This document shows positions 10,824 through 19,302 of a stretch of DNA of 64,000 bases, in pieces. The stretch's first letter is position 1, and each line of letters starts with the position of its first letter. The position numbers and the translations under genes were made by a program. Source of the DNA: Pseudoruegeria aquimaris (lineage in GTDB: Bacteria; Pseudomonadota; Alphaproteobacteria; Rhodobacterales; Rhodobacteraceae); the NCBI RefSeq assembly GCF_900172235.1, contig NZ_FWFQ01000003.1, forward strand, positions 62,001 to 126,000, read 5' to 3'. The notes beneath the pieces were generated by a model. It made no database searches and was not told where the DNA came from. It was given only the letters and a program-made list of their open reading frames with translations.

Positions 10824-10860
10824 GGCGGGCCTTTTCGCGAGGGCCCGCCTTTTCCTTTTT
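10824..10860 (+). terminator. Intrinsic terminator after amtB
   Basis: GGCGGGCC at 10824-10831 pairs perfectly with GGCCCGCC at 10842-10849 across a 10-base loop, followed by a T-rich run to 10860. It begins about 25 bp after the amtB stop. Confidence 0.85.
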
Positions 10861-10916
10861 GAAAGCCCGGCCCGGCGGCCTATCGTTTGGACGCGTCATT
10901 TCATTACCGGAACCCC

Positions 10917-12635
10917 ATGTTGCCTTTTGCATTTCCCCGCCCCCGCCTGATCGCCCTCACCGCTGCCGCGCTGGCCCTGCCCCTCGCATCGCACGCGCAA
11001 ACCCTCGCCGAAACCATCTATTCCGGCGGCCCGATCCTGACGATGGAAGAGGGCGCCATGCGCGCCGAGGCCGTGGCGGTGGCCGACGGGCGCATCCTCG
11101 CCGTGGGCAGCGCCGCGGAGATCGAGGCGCTGGCCTCGGATGCCACCGAACGCTTCGACCTCGCGGGGCGCACGCTGCTGCCCGGCTTCGTGGACAGCCA
11201 CGGCCACGTGGTCATGGGCGGGCTCCAGGCGCTCTCGGCCAACCTCCTGTCGGAGCCCGACGGCACCGTGAACGACATCCCGGCCCTGCAAGAGGAGCTG
11301 CGCCGCTGGGCGGCCGAAAACGGCGCGTTCATCGCGGCCTATGACGCCATCATCGGCTTTGGCTACGATCAGTCCCGCCTTGCCGAACTGCGCCCACCCA
11401 CGCGCGAGGAACTCGACGCTGTGTCCACCGAGGTGCCCGTCTACATCATCCACCAGTCCGGCCATTTCGGCGTGGCCAACAGCCTCGGGCTGGAGCGCGC
11501 CGGGATCACCGCCGAAAGCGAGAACCCGCCCGGCGGCATCATCCGCAAGCGCAGCGATACAGGCGCCCCGACCGGCGTGCTGGAGGAGAACGCCCATTTC
11601 GCGGCCCTCGGCGCCTTGCTGGCCAAGGTGGACGCCGAGGGCTTCATCGGCTTCGCCGAGGCCGGCAGCCGCATGTGGGCGCGCTACGGCTACACCACCG
11701 CGCAGGAGGGCCGCGCCGCGCCGGCCTTCATCCAGATCGCGCAGGAGGCCGCGCGCCGGGGGCTACTGCTCAACGACGTGGTGCTCTACCCGGACGTGCT
11801 GCTGGACAGGGACGCCATCCTGCAAAGCGCCTCCCGCGACTACGAGAACAACCTGCGCGTCGGCGGCGCCAAGCTCACCATCGACGGCTCGCCGCAGGGC
11901 TTCACCGCCTTCCGCGACAGGCCCTACTATGATCCCATCGGGGATTACCCGCCGGGCTGGGCGGGCTATTCGGCGGTGACGATGGAACAGGTGATCGACA
12001 GCATCGACTGGGCCTTCGCCAACGGCGTCCAGATCCTGACCCACGCCAACGGCGAGCGCGCCTCCGACATGCTGCTTTCGGCCATCGCCAACGCCGAGGC
12101 CGAGCACGGCCCCGCCGACCGGCGCACGGTGCTGATCCACGGCCAGTTCCTGCGTGAAGACCAGGTGGACAGGATCAAGGCGCTGAACGTCTTTCCCTCG
12201 CTCTTCCCGATGCACACCTTCTACTGGGGCGACTGGCACCGCGATTTCACCGTGGGGCCGGCGCGCGCCGACGACATCTCGCCCACCGGCTGGCTGCGGG
12301 AGCGCGACATGATCTTCGGCAGCCACCACGACGCCCCCGTCGCCCTGCCCGATTCCATGCGCATCCTGGATGCCACCGTCACCCGCCGCTCCCGCTCCGG
12401 CGACATCATCGGCCCCACCCAGCGCGTGGACGTGCTCACCGCGCTCAAGGCCATGACGATCTGGCCCGCCTACCAGCACTTCGAGGAAGACAGCAAGGGC
12501 AGCATCGCCCCCGGCAAGCGGGCCGATTTCGTGGTGCTTTCGCAGGATCCGACCGCGGTCGATCCGGAAACGCTGGACGGGATCCGCGTCGAGGCCACGA
12601 TCAAGGACGGTGCCGTGATCTACGCCGCCCCTTAG
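10917..12635 (+). CDS. Exported amidohydrolase family 3 (YtcJ-like) protein
   Basis: Predicted metal-dependent hydrolase of 572 aa. The start at ATG 10917 gives a clear Sec signal peptide (basic PRPRL, hydrophobic core, cleavage near ASHA-Q), so it is periplasmic. The mature chain has the amidohydrolase composite domain (TILTME-like start, ADGRILAVG, LPGFVDSHGHV with the HxH metal pair), LTHANGERASDM and a C-terminal GSIAPGKRADFVVLSQDP. This is the layout of YtcJ/NfdA-type enzymes. The substrate cannot be read from sequence. Convergent with the next gene, with only 2 bp between stops. Confidence 0.88.
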   Translation: MLPFAFPRPRLIALTAAALALPLASHAQTLAETIYSGGPILTMEEGAMRAEAVAVADGRILAVGSAAEIEALASDATERFDLAGRTLLPGFVDSHGHVVMGGLQALSANLLSEPDGTVNDIPALQEELRRWAAENGAFIAAYDAIIGFGYDQSRLAELRPPTREELDAVSTEVPVYIIHQSGHFGVANSLGLERAGITAESENPPGGIIRKRSDTGAPTGVLEENAHFAALGALLAKVDAEGFIGFAEAGSRMWARYGYTTAQEGRAAPAFIQIAQEAARRGLLLNDVVLYPDVLLDRDAILQSASRDYENNLRVGGAKLTIDGSPQGFTAFRDRPYYDPIGDYPPGWAGYSAVTMEQVIDSIDWAFANGVQILTHANGERASDMLLSAIANAEAEHGPADRRTVLIHGQFLREDQVDRIKALNVFPSLFPMHTFYWGDWHRDFTVGPARADDISPTGWLRERDMIFGSHHDAPVALPDSMRILDATVTRRSRSGDIIGPTQRVDVLTALKAMTIWPAYQHFEEDSKGSIAPGKRADFVVLSQDPTAVDPETLDGIRVEATIKDGAVIYAAP

Positions 12636-12637
12636 GC

Positions 12638-13090
12638 TCAGGCCGTGCCGTAAAGGCTGTGCGCGCGATCTTCGAAGGCGCGCACGATCCGCTGCATCGC
12701 CTCGTTGAACACCACGCCGATCACCTTCTGGAGGATCGCGTTCCTGAACTCGAAATCCACGTCGAAATACACCTCGCATCCACCCTCGGGCAGATCGGTG
12801 AAGTGCCAGTTGGATTTCAGGTAGCGGAAGGGGCCGTCGAGGTATTCGGTCTGGATGCGGTGCGCGCCGGGATAGAGCGTCACGCGGGAGCCGAAGCGCT
12901 CGCGGAACACCTTGAAGGAGATCACCAGGTCCGCCAGCATCACCTCCCCTTCCGGGCCGCCCGCGCGGGAGCGGATGCGCGCCGCGGCGCACCACGGCAG
13001 GAATTGCGGATATTTTGCCACGTCGGCCACCAGGTCATACATCTGGCGCGCGCTGTAGGGCAGCTTGCGTTTTTCGGCGTGGCTCGGCAT
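12638..13090 (-). CDS. RatA/Coq10-type START-domain protein
   Basis: 150 aa single-domain SRPBCC/START-like protein. [34 protein letters not shown] and the closing [10 protein letters not shown] match the Coq10/RatA family. Members bind ubiquinone and help respiration (Coq10), while E. coli RatA was described as a ribosome-association toxin; the family name is shared and the ubiquinone role is more likely in an alphaproteobacterium. It is divergent from hpt. In many relatives this gene lies near lipA; here lipA is about 2 kb away. Confidence 0.88.
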   Translation of the reverse strand: MPSHAEKRKLPYSARQMYDLVADVAKYPQFLPWCAAARIRSRAGGPEGEVMLADLVISFKVFRERFGSRVTLYPGAHRIQTEYLDGPFRYLKSNWHFTDLPEGGCEVYFDVDFEFRNAILQKVIGVVFNEAMQRIVRAFEDRAHSLYGTA

Positions 13091-13160
13091 ATCGTGGTGC
13101 TTCCTGTGGACAGTGGCGCGTCATTTCGGTGAATGCGCCCAAAAAATCAAGGGGTCTGTC

Positions 13161-13706
13161 ATGCCGACGCGGCCATATGTCATCGATGAAATGATCTCGG
13201 CCAAGGCCATTGCCGCCCGGATCGAGGATCTGGCCCGTGAAATCCGCGCCACCTTCGAGGGCACCGACAAGCTCGTGGTGGTGGGCCTGCTGCGCGGCTC
13301 CTTCGTGTTCATCGCCGATCTGGTGCGCGAGTTGGACCTGCCGGTGGAGGTGGATTTCCTCGAAGCCTCTTCTTACGGCGACGGCATGGAAAGCAGCCGC
13401 GAAGTGCGCATCCTGAAGGATCTGCGCGGCGAGATCGCCGGCCGCGACGTGCTGGTGGTGGAAGACATCGTGGACACGGGCTTCACGCTTTCCCACGTGA
13501 TCCGGCTGCTGCAGTCTCGCGAGCCGCGCACCATGCGCACCATCGCGCTGCTGGACAAGCCCAGCCGCCGCGAGGTGGACGTGAAGGCCGATTGGACGGG
13601 CTTCGAGATCCCCGACGAATTCGTCGTCGGCTACGGCATCGACTACGCCCAACGCAACCGCAACCTGCCCTACATCGGCAAGGTGCGCTTCCCGGACGAG
13701 GCCTGA
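13161..13706 (+). CDS. hpt: Hypoxanthine phosphoribosyltransferase
   Basis: Purine salvage enzyme, 181 aa, converting hypoxanthine or guanine plus PRPP to IMP or GMP. The PRPP loop [13 protein letters not shown], the early LLRGSFVF and the late [11 protein letters not shown] are typical HPRT motifs. The start at ATG 13161 follows an AAGGGG-like stretch; a longer reading from 13065 would run through the promoter region. It is followed after one base by a small membrane-protein gene. Confidence 0.94.
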   Translation: MPTRPYVIDEMISAKAIAARIEDLAREIRATFEGTDKLVVVGLLRGSFVFIADLVRELDLPVEVDFLEASSYGDGMESSREVRILKDLRGEIAGRDVLVVEDIVDTGFTLSHVIRLLQSREPRTMRTIALLDKPSRREVDVKADWTGFEIPDEFVVGYGIDYAQRNRNLPYIGKVRFPDEA

Positions 13707-13707
13707 C

Positions 13708-13890
13708 ATGCTGGGCCCGCGCTGGCTGATGAAGATGAGCATGTGGGCGCGCAACCCGCCGCCCCTGAAGAAGGTGCTCTTCGTCTTCGGCATCATCGCG
13801 GTCTGCCTCGCGCTCTTCGCGGTGGAGCGGCTCGTGGGCTGGCCCGACTGGGCCACGGTGAACCGGATGCAGGGCCGCCCGCTGCGCTAG
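13708..13890 (+). CDS. Small single-pass membrane protein downstream of hpt
   Basis: 60 aa. The ATG starts one base after the hpt stop, which argues for translational coupling and that it is a real gene. A basic amphipathic N terminus (LMKMSMWARNPPPLKK) precedes one hydrophobic segment (VLFVFGIIAVCLALFAV) and a short tail ending in NRMQGRPLR. I recognise no named family. It may be a conserved small membrane protein carried with hpt in the order; that needs a synteny check. Confidence 0.65.
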   Translation: MLGPRWLMKMSMWARNPPPLKKVLFVFGIIAVCLALFAVERLVGWPDWATVNRMQGRPLR

Positions 13891-13979
13891 GCCGGGTTGC
13901 GGGAAACGCCGGCGGCGGTCAGAATGGCCACAAGCGCGCGTGTTCGGCGTGCCGAACGCGATTTTCCACGAGGCCCTTC

Positions 13980-14876
13980 ATGTATCGTTTCCTGCGCATC
14001 ATCGTTCTTCTGGCCCTGGTCGGCGGCCTCGGCTTCTGGCTGCTCACCCGCCCCACCACCGAACCCGAAAGCAACCTCGCCGGCCTCGAAGGCGACGCGG
14101 CACGCGGAGAGGTGATTTTCTACGCGGGGGGCTGCGCCTCCTGCCACGCGCGCGAAGGCGCCAGCGGCGAAGAGAAACTGGTGCTCGCCGGCGGCATGGG
14201 CTTTCCGTCCGCCTTCGGCACCTTCTACGCGCCCAACATCTCCAGCGATCCGGAGGCCGGGATCGGCACATGGAGCGCGCTGGACCTCGTGAACGCAATG
14301 AAGCACGGCACCTCGCCGGAAGGGCAGCACTACTATCCGGCCTTCCCCTACACCTCCTACGCGCGCGCCGACTTGCAGGACATCGTGGACCTCCACGCCT
14401 TCCTGCAGACGCTGCCCGCCGACGCCACGCCCAGCAAACCCCACGACGTGGGCTTTCCCTTCAACATCCGCCGCAGCCTCGGTGGCTGGAAGCTGCTGTT
14501 CCTGAAGGACGGCTGGGTGATCGAGGATGTGGAAGGTCCGCAGCTGGAACGCGGGCGCTACCTCGTTGAGGCGCTGGGCCATTGCGGCGAATGCCACACC
14601 CCGCGCAACGCGCTGGGCGGGCTGAAGACGGGCGAATGGCTGGCCGGCGCCGTCAACCCGGACGGCAAGGGCCGCACGCCGGGCATCACCCCCGCCACGC
14701 TGGACTGGAGCGCGGGCGACGTGGCCGAATACCTCTCCTCGGGTTTCACGCCGGATTTCGACAGCGTGGGCGGGCACATGGCGGCGGTGGTGGAGAACAC
14801 CGCGCAGCTTTCGCAGGAGGATCGCGATGCGATCGCGGCCTATGTGAAGGCGGTGCCGGAGGTGGCGAAGGAATAG
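13980..14876 (+). CDS. Membrane-anchored dihaem cytochrome c
   Basis: 298 aa. An N-terminal hydrophobic stretch (residues 6-22) acts as signal or anchor, followed by two class I cytochrome c domains with haem motifs CASCH (52-56) and CGECH (202-206). The spacing and the YYPAFPYTSYARADLQDI region resemble the cytochrome subunits of membrane alcohol, gluconate and fructose dehydrogenases, but no dehydrogenase gene is adjacent, so its electron donor is unknown. The start at ATG 13980 fits the signal; a longer in-frame extension upstream looks non-coding. Confidence 0.87.
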   Translation: MYRFLRIIVLLALVGGLGFWLLTRPTTEPESNLAGLEGDAARGEVIFYAGGCASCHAREGASGEEKLVLAGGMGFPSAFGTFYAPNISSDPEAGIGTWSALDLVNAMKHGTSPEGQHYYPAFPYTSYARADLQDIVDLHAFLQTLPADATPSKPHDVGFPFNIRRSLGGWKLLFLKDGWVIEDVEGPQLERGRYLVEALGHCGECHTPRNALGGLKTGEWLAGAVNPDGKGRTPGITPATLDWSAGDVAEYLSSGFTPDFDSVGGHMAAVVENTAQLSQEDRDAIAAYVKAVPEVAKE

Positions 14877-14919
14877 CTGAACACTGAGGGCAGCTCCCGA
14901 CCCGGGGTGGGTGCTGAAA

Positions 14920-14969
14920 GCGCCCGCCCATGGGGCGGGTCGGGCGCTGCCCGGCGTGCCGCCGGGCGA
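14920..14969. repeat. Structured double-hairpin repeat, copy 1
   Basis: 50 bp with two hairpins: an outer stem GCGCCCG/CGGGCGC enclosing CCC..GGG, then GCCCGGC-GTGCC-GCCGGGC. Copy 2 lies 39 bp downstream with the same layout and compensating base changes. It sits between the convergent cytochrome c gene and lipA. It could work as a bidirectional terminator or be a REP-like mobile repeat. Confidence 0.6.
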
Positions 14970-15008
14970 AAGGAAGTTATACCGGCCCCAGCTTCTTAAA
15001 CAGCGCGA

Positions 15009-15060
15009 GCGCCGCCCCGTGGGGGCGGGTCGGCGCGGCCCAACAGTGCCTGTTGGGCGA
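15009..15060. repeat. Structured double-hairpin repeat, copy 2
   Basis: 52 bp with the layout of copy 1: outer stem GCGCCG/CGGCGC, then GCCCAACA-GTGCC-TGTTGGGC. The GTGCC loop is identical to copy 1 while the stem bases differ but still pair, so the fold is conserved rather than the sequence. Confidence 0.6.
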
Positions 15061-15077
15061 TAGAAGAAATATTCTTC

Positions 15078-16028
15078 TTACGCCCGCCCGAGCTTCTTGA
15101 GACGCGCCTCGCGCAGACGCGCGAAATCATCGCCCGCGTGGTAGCTGGAGCGCGTCAGCGGCGTGGCCGAAACCATCAGGAAGCCCTTGCCGTAGGCGGC
15201 CTTCTCGTAGGCGGCGAATTCCTCGGGCGTCACGAAACGGTCCACGCGGTGGTGCTTGGGCGTCGGCTGGAGATACTGGCCGATGGTGAGGAAATCGATG
15301 TCGGCGGCGCGCATGTCGTCCATGACCTGCAGCACGGCCTGGCGATCCTCACCGAGCCCGACCATGATGCCCGACTTGGTGAACATCGTCGGATCCAGTT
15401 CCTTCACCCGTTGCAGCAGGCGCAGCGAATGGAAGTAGCGCGCGCCGGGGCGCACTTCCGGGTAGAGGCCGGGGACCGTTTCGAGGTTGTGGTTGAAGAC
15501 GTCGGGTTTGGCAGCCACGACGACCTCAAGCACCTCGGGCTTGCACTTGAGGAAATCCGGCGTGAGGATCTCGATCGTGGTGTTGGGGGATTGCCGGCGC
15601 ACGGCGCGGATCGTCTGGGCGAAATGCTCCGCCCCGCCGTCTTCCACGTCGTCGCGGTCCACCGAGGTGATCACCACGTGGTTCAGCCCCAGCTTCTTCA
15701 CCGCATCCGCCACGCGCCCCGGCTCGAACACGTCCAGCGCGTCGGGCCGCCCGGTGGCGACGTTGCAGAAGGTGCAGCCGCGGGTGCAGATCTCGCCCAT
15801 GATCATCATGGTGGCGTGGCCCTGGCTCCAGCACTCGCCCACGTTGGGGCAGCCCGCCTCTTCGCAGACGGTGACGAGCTTGTGCTCGCGCATGATGTCG
15901 CGCGTCTGCTTGTAACCTTCGGAACTGGGGGCCTTCACGCGGATCCAGTCCGGCTTGCGCGGCTGGGCGTTGTCGGGGCGGTGCGCCTTCTCGGGGTGGC
16001 GCTGATCGGGAATCTTGAGATCACGCAT
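15078..16028 (-). CDS. lipA: Lipoyl synthase
   Basis: Radical-SAM enzyme, 316 aa, inserting two sulfurs into octanoyl groups on lipoyl domains. Both iron-sulfur clusters are evident: the auxiliary cluster motif [12 protein letters not shown] and the radical-SAM motif [39 protein letters not shown] and the closing [10 protein letters not shown] are also LipA hallmarks. It is convergent with the cytochrome c gene and divergent from aqpZ across 164 bp that carries a 17-bp palindrome. Confidence 0.97.
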   Translation of the reverse strand: MRDLKIPDQRHPEKAHRPDNAQPRKPDWIRVKAPSSEGYKQTRDIMREHKLVTVCEEAGCPNVGECWSQGHATMMIMGEICTRGCTFCNVATGRPDALDVFEPGRVADAVKKLGLNHVVITSVDRDDVEDGGAEHFAQTIRAVRRQSPNTTIEILTPDFLKCKPEVLEVVVAAKPDVFNHNLETVPGLYPEVRPGARYFHSLRLLQRVKELDPTMFTKSGIMVGLGEDRQAVLQVMDDMRAADIDFLTIGQYLQPTPKHHRVDRFVTPEEFAAYEKAAYGKGFLMVSATPLTRSSYHAGDDFARLREARLKKLGRA

Positions 16029-16097
16029 GGAAATAGTCCTCTCCTTGCCGCTGCATCATAGGGGGTTTCGCAAAGGAAACCAGCCGCCGCGTGCCGC

Positions 16098-16114
16098 TGC
16101 ATAGCCGCTATGCA
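16098..16114. promoter_or_regulatory. Palindrome between lipA and aqpZ
   Basis: TGCATAGCCGCTATGCA is a perfect 8-bp inverted repeat around one central base, placed 79 bp before the aqpZ start and 70 bp before the lipA start. It looks like a dimeric-regulator operator for one or both divergent genes. The regulator is unknown. Confidence 0.5.
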
Positions 16115-16192
16115 ATTTTCTCCCGCAAACGCAAGATATTGTGTAACCTTCCAGTGCGGGCACCACATGCCCGCCAATTCAGGGAGGGACTT

Positions 16193-16882
16193 ATGAAAAA
16201 GAACTTCGCCGAGGTGCTGGGCACCTTCATCCTCGTCTTCTTCGGCTGCGGATCGGCCGTATTGATGGGGGATTTCATCGGTTTCCACGGCATTGCCGTG
16301 GCCTTCGGCCTGTCGATCGTGGCGGCGGCCTACGGCATCGGCGCGATTTCGGGCGCGCATCTGAACCCGGCGGTTTCGCTGGGCGTGATGCTGGCCGGCA
16401 GGATGAGCGCCGGTGAGTTCATCGCCTATGCCGTGAGCCAGATCATCGGCGCCACGCTGGGCGCGCTGGCGATCTATGTGATCGCATCAGGCTCCGATGA
16501 TTTCACCGTCGCCGCCAACGGTCTGGGCCAGAACGGCTTCGGGCCCGGCAACAACGGCGAATACGGGCTCATGGCCGCGCTGCTGTTCGAATTCATCGCC
16601 ACCTTTGTCTTCGTCACCGTGATCCTCGGCGCGACGCAGGCCTCGGCCCCGGCAGCCATGGCAGGGCTTGCCATCGGCCTCACGCTGACGGGCATCCATC
16701 TCGTGGGCATCAACGTGACCGGCGTATCGGTGAACCCGGCCCGCTCCATCGGCCCGGCGCTCTTCGTGGGCGGCGCGGCGCTGGGGCAGCTCTGGGTGTT
16801 CATCGTGGCCCCGCTCGCCGGCGGCGCGCTGGCCGGGATCGTCCATGCCGCGGGGCTCACGGCCGCCGACGAGAACGCCTGA
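16193..16882 (+). CDS. aqpZ: Aquaporin Z-type water channel
   Basis: 229 aa MIP-family channel with six hydrophobic helices and both half-helix motifs HLNPAVSL and SVNPARS. The arginine after the second NPA and the histidine in GIHLVGI belong to the narrow AqpZ-type filter, which favours water over glycerol. The start ATG 16193 has AGGGAGGG upstream; the longer frame from 16091 covers the promoter region. A 12-bp-stem hairpin follows the stop. Confidence 0.93.
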   Translation: MKKNFAEVLGTFILVFFGCGSAVLMGDFIGFHGIAVAFGLSIVAAAYGIGAISGAHLNPAVSLGVMLAGRMSAGEFIAYAVSQIIGATLGALAIYVIASGSDDFTVAANGLGQNGFGPGNNGEYGLMAALLFEFIATFVFVTVILGATQASAPAAMAGLAIGLTLTGIHLVGINVTGVSVNPARSIGPALFVGGAALGQLWVFIVAPLAGGALAGIVHAAGLTAADENA

Positions 16883-16888
16883 GCCTTC

Positions 16889-16920
16889 GGCCCGGTGCGC
16901 CGACACCCGCGCACCGGGCC
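16889..16920 (+). terminator. Hairpin after aqpZ, probable terminator without a T-run
   Basis: GGCCCGGTGCGC at 16889-16900 pairs perfectly with GCGCACCGGGCC at 16909-16920 across an 8-base loop. It starts six bases after the aqpZ stop. No U-tract follows (ATCCCCC), so it may be Rho-assisted or an mRNA 3-prime end stabiliser. Confidence 0.55.
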
Positions 16921-17056
16921 ATCCCCCTGCCATCCGCGCCCGCCATGCGCCGGGCATGGGCCGGACATGCGCAATCGCCGATTGCCCCCGCCGGGGATTC
17001 GCGCTAGCTGCTCGCTCGCAATTTCAGATCCTTCAAGAAGGAAAGAGGACAGAGCG

Positions 17057-17602
17057 ATGAAAGCAGGCGTGCGCCTCCCCGACGTCACCTTCCACACCCG
17101 TGTGCGCGACGAGTCCATCGAGGGCCCGAACCCCTTCAAGTGGGAAGACAAGACCACCGCCGACTACTTCGCCGGCAAGCGCGTGGTGCTCTTTGCCCTG
17201 CCCGGCGCCTTCACCCCCACCTGCTCCACCTACCAGCTGCCCGGCTATGAAAAAGGCTTCGACGATTTCGCCGCCCAGGGCATCGACGCGATCTACTGCC
17301 TGTCGGTGAACGACAGCTTCGTGATGAACAAATGGGCCGAATCCCAGGGCCTGAAGAACGTCGGCGTGATCCCGGACGGCTCCGGCGAGTTCACCCGCAA
17401 GATGGGCATGCTCGTGGCCAAGGACAATCTCGGCTTCGGCGCCCGCTCCTGGCGCTATGCCGCCGTGGTGAACGACGGCGTGATCGAAGCCTGGTTCGAA
17501 GAGCCGGGCCGCGCCGACAACCACCCCGAAGACCCCTACGGCGAATCCGCACCGGAAAACGTGCTGGCCTGGCTGAAGGACGCCAAGACCGCCGCCGCCT
17601 GA
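17057..17602 (+). CDS. Peroxiredoxin, Prx5 type
   Basis: 181 aa thiol peroxidase that reduces hydrogen peroxide and organic peroxides. The active site PGAFTPTCS places the peroxidatic cysteine at C56, and LPGYEKGFDDF, CLSVNDSFVMNKW and the RYAAVVNDGVIEAWF strand are typical of the Prx5/AhpE-like group that is usually recycled by glutaredoxin or glutathione. Start ATG 17057 follows GAAAGAGGAC. Single gene with its own terminator. Confidence 0.94.
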   Translation: MKAGVRLPDVTFHTRVRDESIEGPNPFKWEDKTTADYFAGKRVVLFALPGAFTPTCSTYQLPGYEKGFDDFAAQGIDAIYCLSVNDSFVMNKWAESQGLKNVGVIPDGSGEFTRKMGMLVAKDNLGFGARSWRYAAVVNDGVIEAWFEEPGRADNHPEDPYGESAPENVLAWLKDAKTAAA

Positions 17603-17627
17603 GGCCCGGTTTCCTGAACAAAGATCA

Positions 17628-17655
17628 AGCCCCGCCGATCCGGCGGGGCTTTTTC
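17628..17655. terminator. Intrinsic terminator, probably bidirectional
   Basis: GCCCCGCCG at 17629-17637 pairs with CGGCGGGGC at 17641-17649 and is followed by TTTTT on the plus strand. It ends the peroxiredoxin transcript and may also serve the DUF6456 gene arriving on the minus strand. Confidence 0.85.
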
Positions 17656-17692
17656 GTGGGCGCATCGTGAAGAAGAAGCGGGTGCGGGTGGC

Positions 17693-18773
17693 TCAGCCGA
17701 TCAGCGGACCATGGGGGCCGACCATCTCGTCGTAGTGGCGGCGCAGGCGTTGCAGCGCGATGCGCAGCACGATCTTGCCCGAGCGCGCAGACCATCCCAT
17801 GCGGCGCTCGGCGCGCTCCATGCCTTCGAGAGCGCAGCACCACGTCACCGAGGCCTGGGCCAAGCTCGCGCAGGGCGCTCATCACCCGCGCCCGCGCCGC
17901 CGCCGGGCCGGCCGCCGCCAGATCGCTGACCCCGCCCGTGGGCTGCGCCGCGCCGGTGAGGAAATGATCCCAGTTCTGGCAGGTGCGCTCCCCGACCTGC
18001 GCCAGTTCGAAATCCTCGCGCAGCTGCTCGCCCGCGGCCACGAGCTCCGGCGTCAGGAAGGGCCGCCCGTTGCGATCCTTGCGCCGGGCGAGAATGGCCA
18101 GCGGCGATTCCGCCACCACCGGACGGCCGGGCCCGCCGGAGGCAGGGAAGTCGAAACCCGCAGGCCCCTCCTCGAGCCCGGCCCGCGCGGTTTCGCCCCG
18201 GCGCGCCTTGAGCCAGCTGCGCCCCTGCGCGGTGATGCGGTAGCGGCGCACGCGGCCTTCGCCGCTGGCGGCGATCCATTCCTTCAGCGCCAGCCCCTCG
18301 GCAACGTCCCGGTGGACGACGGCCACCCGGCAAGGCTCTCCGGCTTCGTCGGGGCGCATCACGACCGCGTTCTCCATCTGCGCGGCCACGGCCAGGAAGC
18401 TGCCCTCCGGAAGCAGGCGGGCCAGGACCCGCTGTGCCTCCGCCCGGAAGTGGGCGTCATCCTGCCGCTCGATGTTCTCCTTGTCGACGTGTGTCATCGT
18501 GTAAGTCTCCTTTGGGGGATGAGACTGCTGCGATGTCAGATGCCTGCGGCCCAATCGGAGAAGCGCCCGGTCCACGAGGGGATCTTCGCGCCGGGCCTCG
18601 TATTTGCGGATCTGGCGCAGGACGGTGGAGGCATGGCAGCCCGCCCCCCTGGCCAAGGACCGGATCGAACGCCCGCTTTCGGTGTGGAACAGGTAGAGCT
18701 GGGCCTCCATCGGCACCCAGTCCGGAAACCCTTCGCCCGCATGTGCGCTGACCCCCTCCTTCATGTTATCCAC
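17693..18773 (-). pseudogene. DUF6456 helix-turn-helix protein, frameshifted near the C terminus
   Basis: The minus-strand frame from ATG 18773 gives an N-terminal HTH region (SIRSLARGAGCHASTVLRQI) and continues to GLGDVVLR near 17838. There the frame is lost: the same frame reads on as an arginine-rich tail to 17625, while a neighbouring frame picks up the expected family ending LEGMERAERRMGWSARSGKI and LRIALQRLRRHYDEM with a stop at 17693. The residues normally between VVLR and LEG appear to be missing, consistent with a small out-of-frame deletion near 17828-17838. It is divergent from a DUF6477 gene, the usual partner in Rhodobacterales. Either a genuine mutation or an assembly error. Confidence 0.75.
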
Positions 18774-19000
18774 ATTCCCTTCGCTTCATAAGCCATTATT
18801 TTGGCGCGAAATTCGGCGCTCAGTCTTTTTTCCGTTTGGTTACTCTTTTATTAAAATCTGCCTCTTTTTCCGATTTTGTTGCGAAAGTCTAAACAAGCGA
18901 GAAGTGGCCCGAACGCAGGGAGCCCCCCGCGCGCAACACCCGCTTGAGTTGTGCTTCACTCATTCGGAAACGCGCTTTCTTCATCCGGAAAGGAGATCCG

Positions 19001-19297
19001 ATGGACGACCCGGCCCCTCTGCTCGCCGCCATCCGCCGCCCCCGCCTGCTGCTCTCGGCGGCCCAGCATGTCTGCCTGAACTACAACCGCAGCCGCGATC
19101 TTCCGCGGCTGCTGGGCCTGCTCTCCCCGCGGGACATGGCCGGCTGCCTGCAAGCCCTTGTCGGTGCGGAGCAAACCATGGAAACGAAAAGAAAAACGGG
19201 CGATGCCACCTACAGCATCACCCGTCATATCCAGTTGCTTGCCGCGCTCATCAGCGAAGCGCGGCTCACCAGCGCCGCCGCCCATGACGACGGCTGA
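19001..19297 (+). CDS. DUF6477 family protein
   Basis: 98 aa protein starting at ATG 19001 with AAAGGAG eight bases upstream. The sequence (PLLAAIRRPRLLLSAAQHV, NYNRSRDLPRLLG, EAQLN-free ETKRKTGDATYSITRHIQLL) resembles the small DUF6477 family that is found beside DUF6456 regulators in Rhodobacterales. No function is known. The upstream 227-bp gap is unusually AT-rich for the window and must carry the divergent promoters for both genes. Confidence 0.75.
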   Translation: MDDPAPLLAAIRRPRLLLSAAQHVCLNYNRSRDLPRLLGLLSPRDMAGCLQALVGAEQTMETKRKTGDATYSITRHIQLLAALISEARLTSAAAHDDG

Positions 19298-19302
19298 GGC
19301 GG

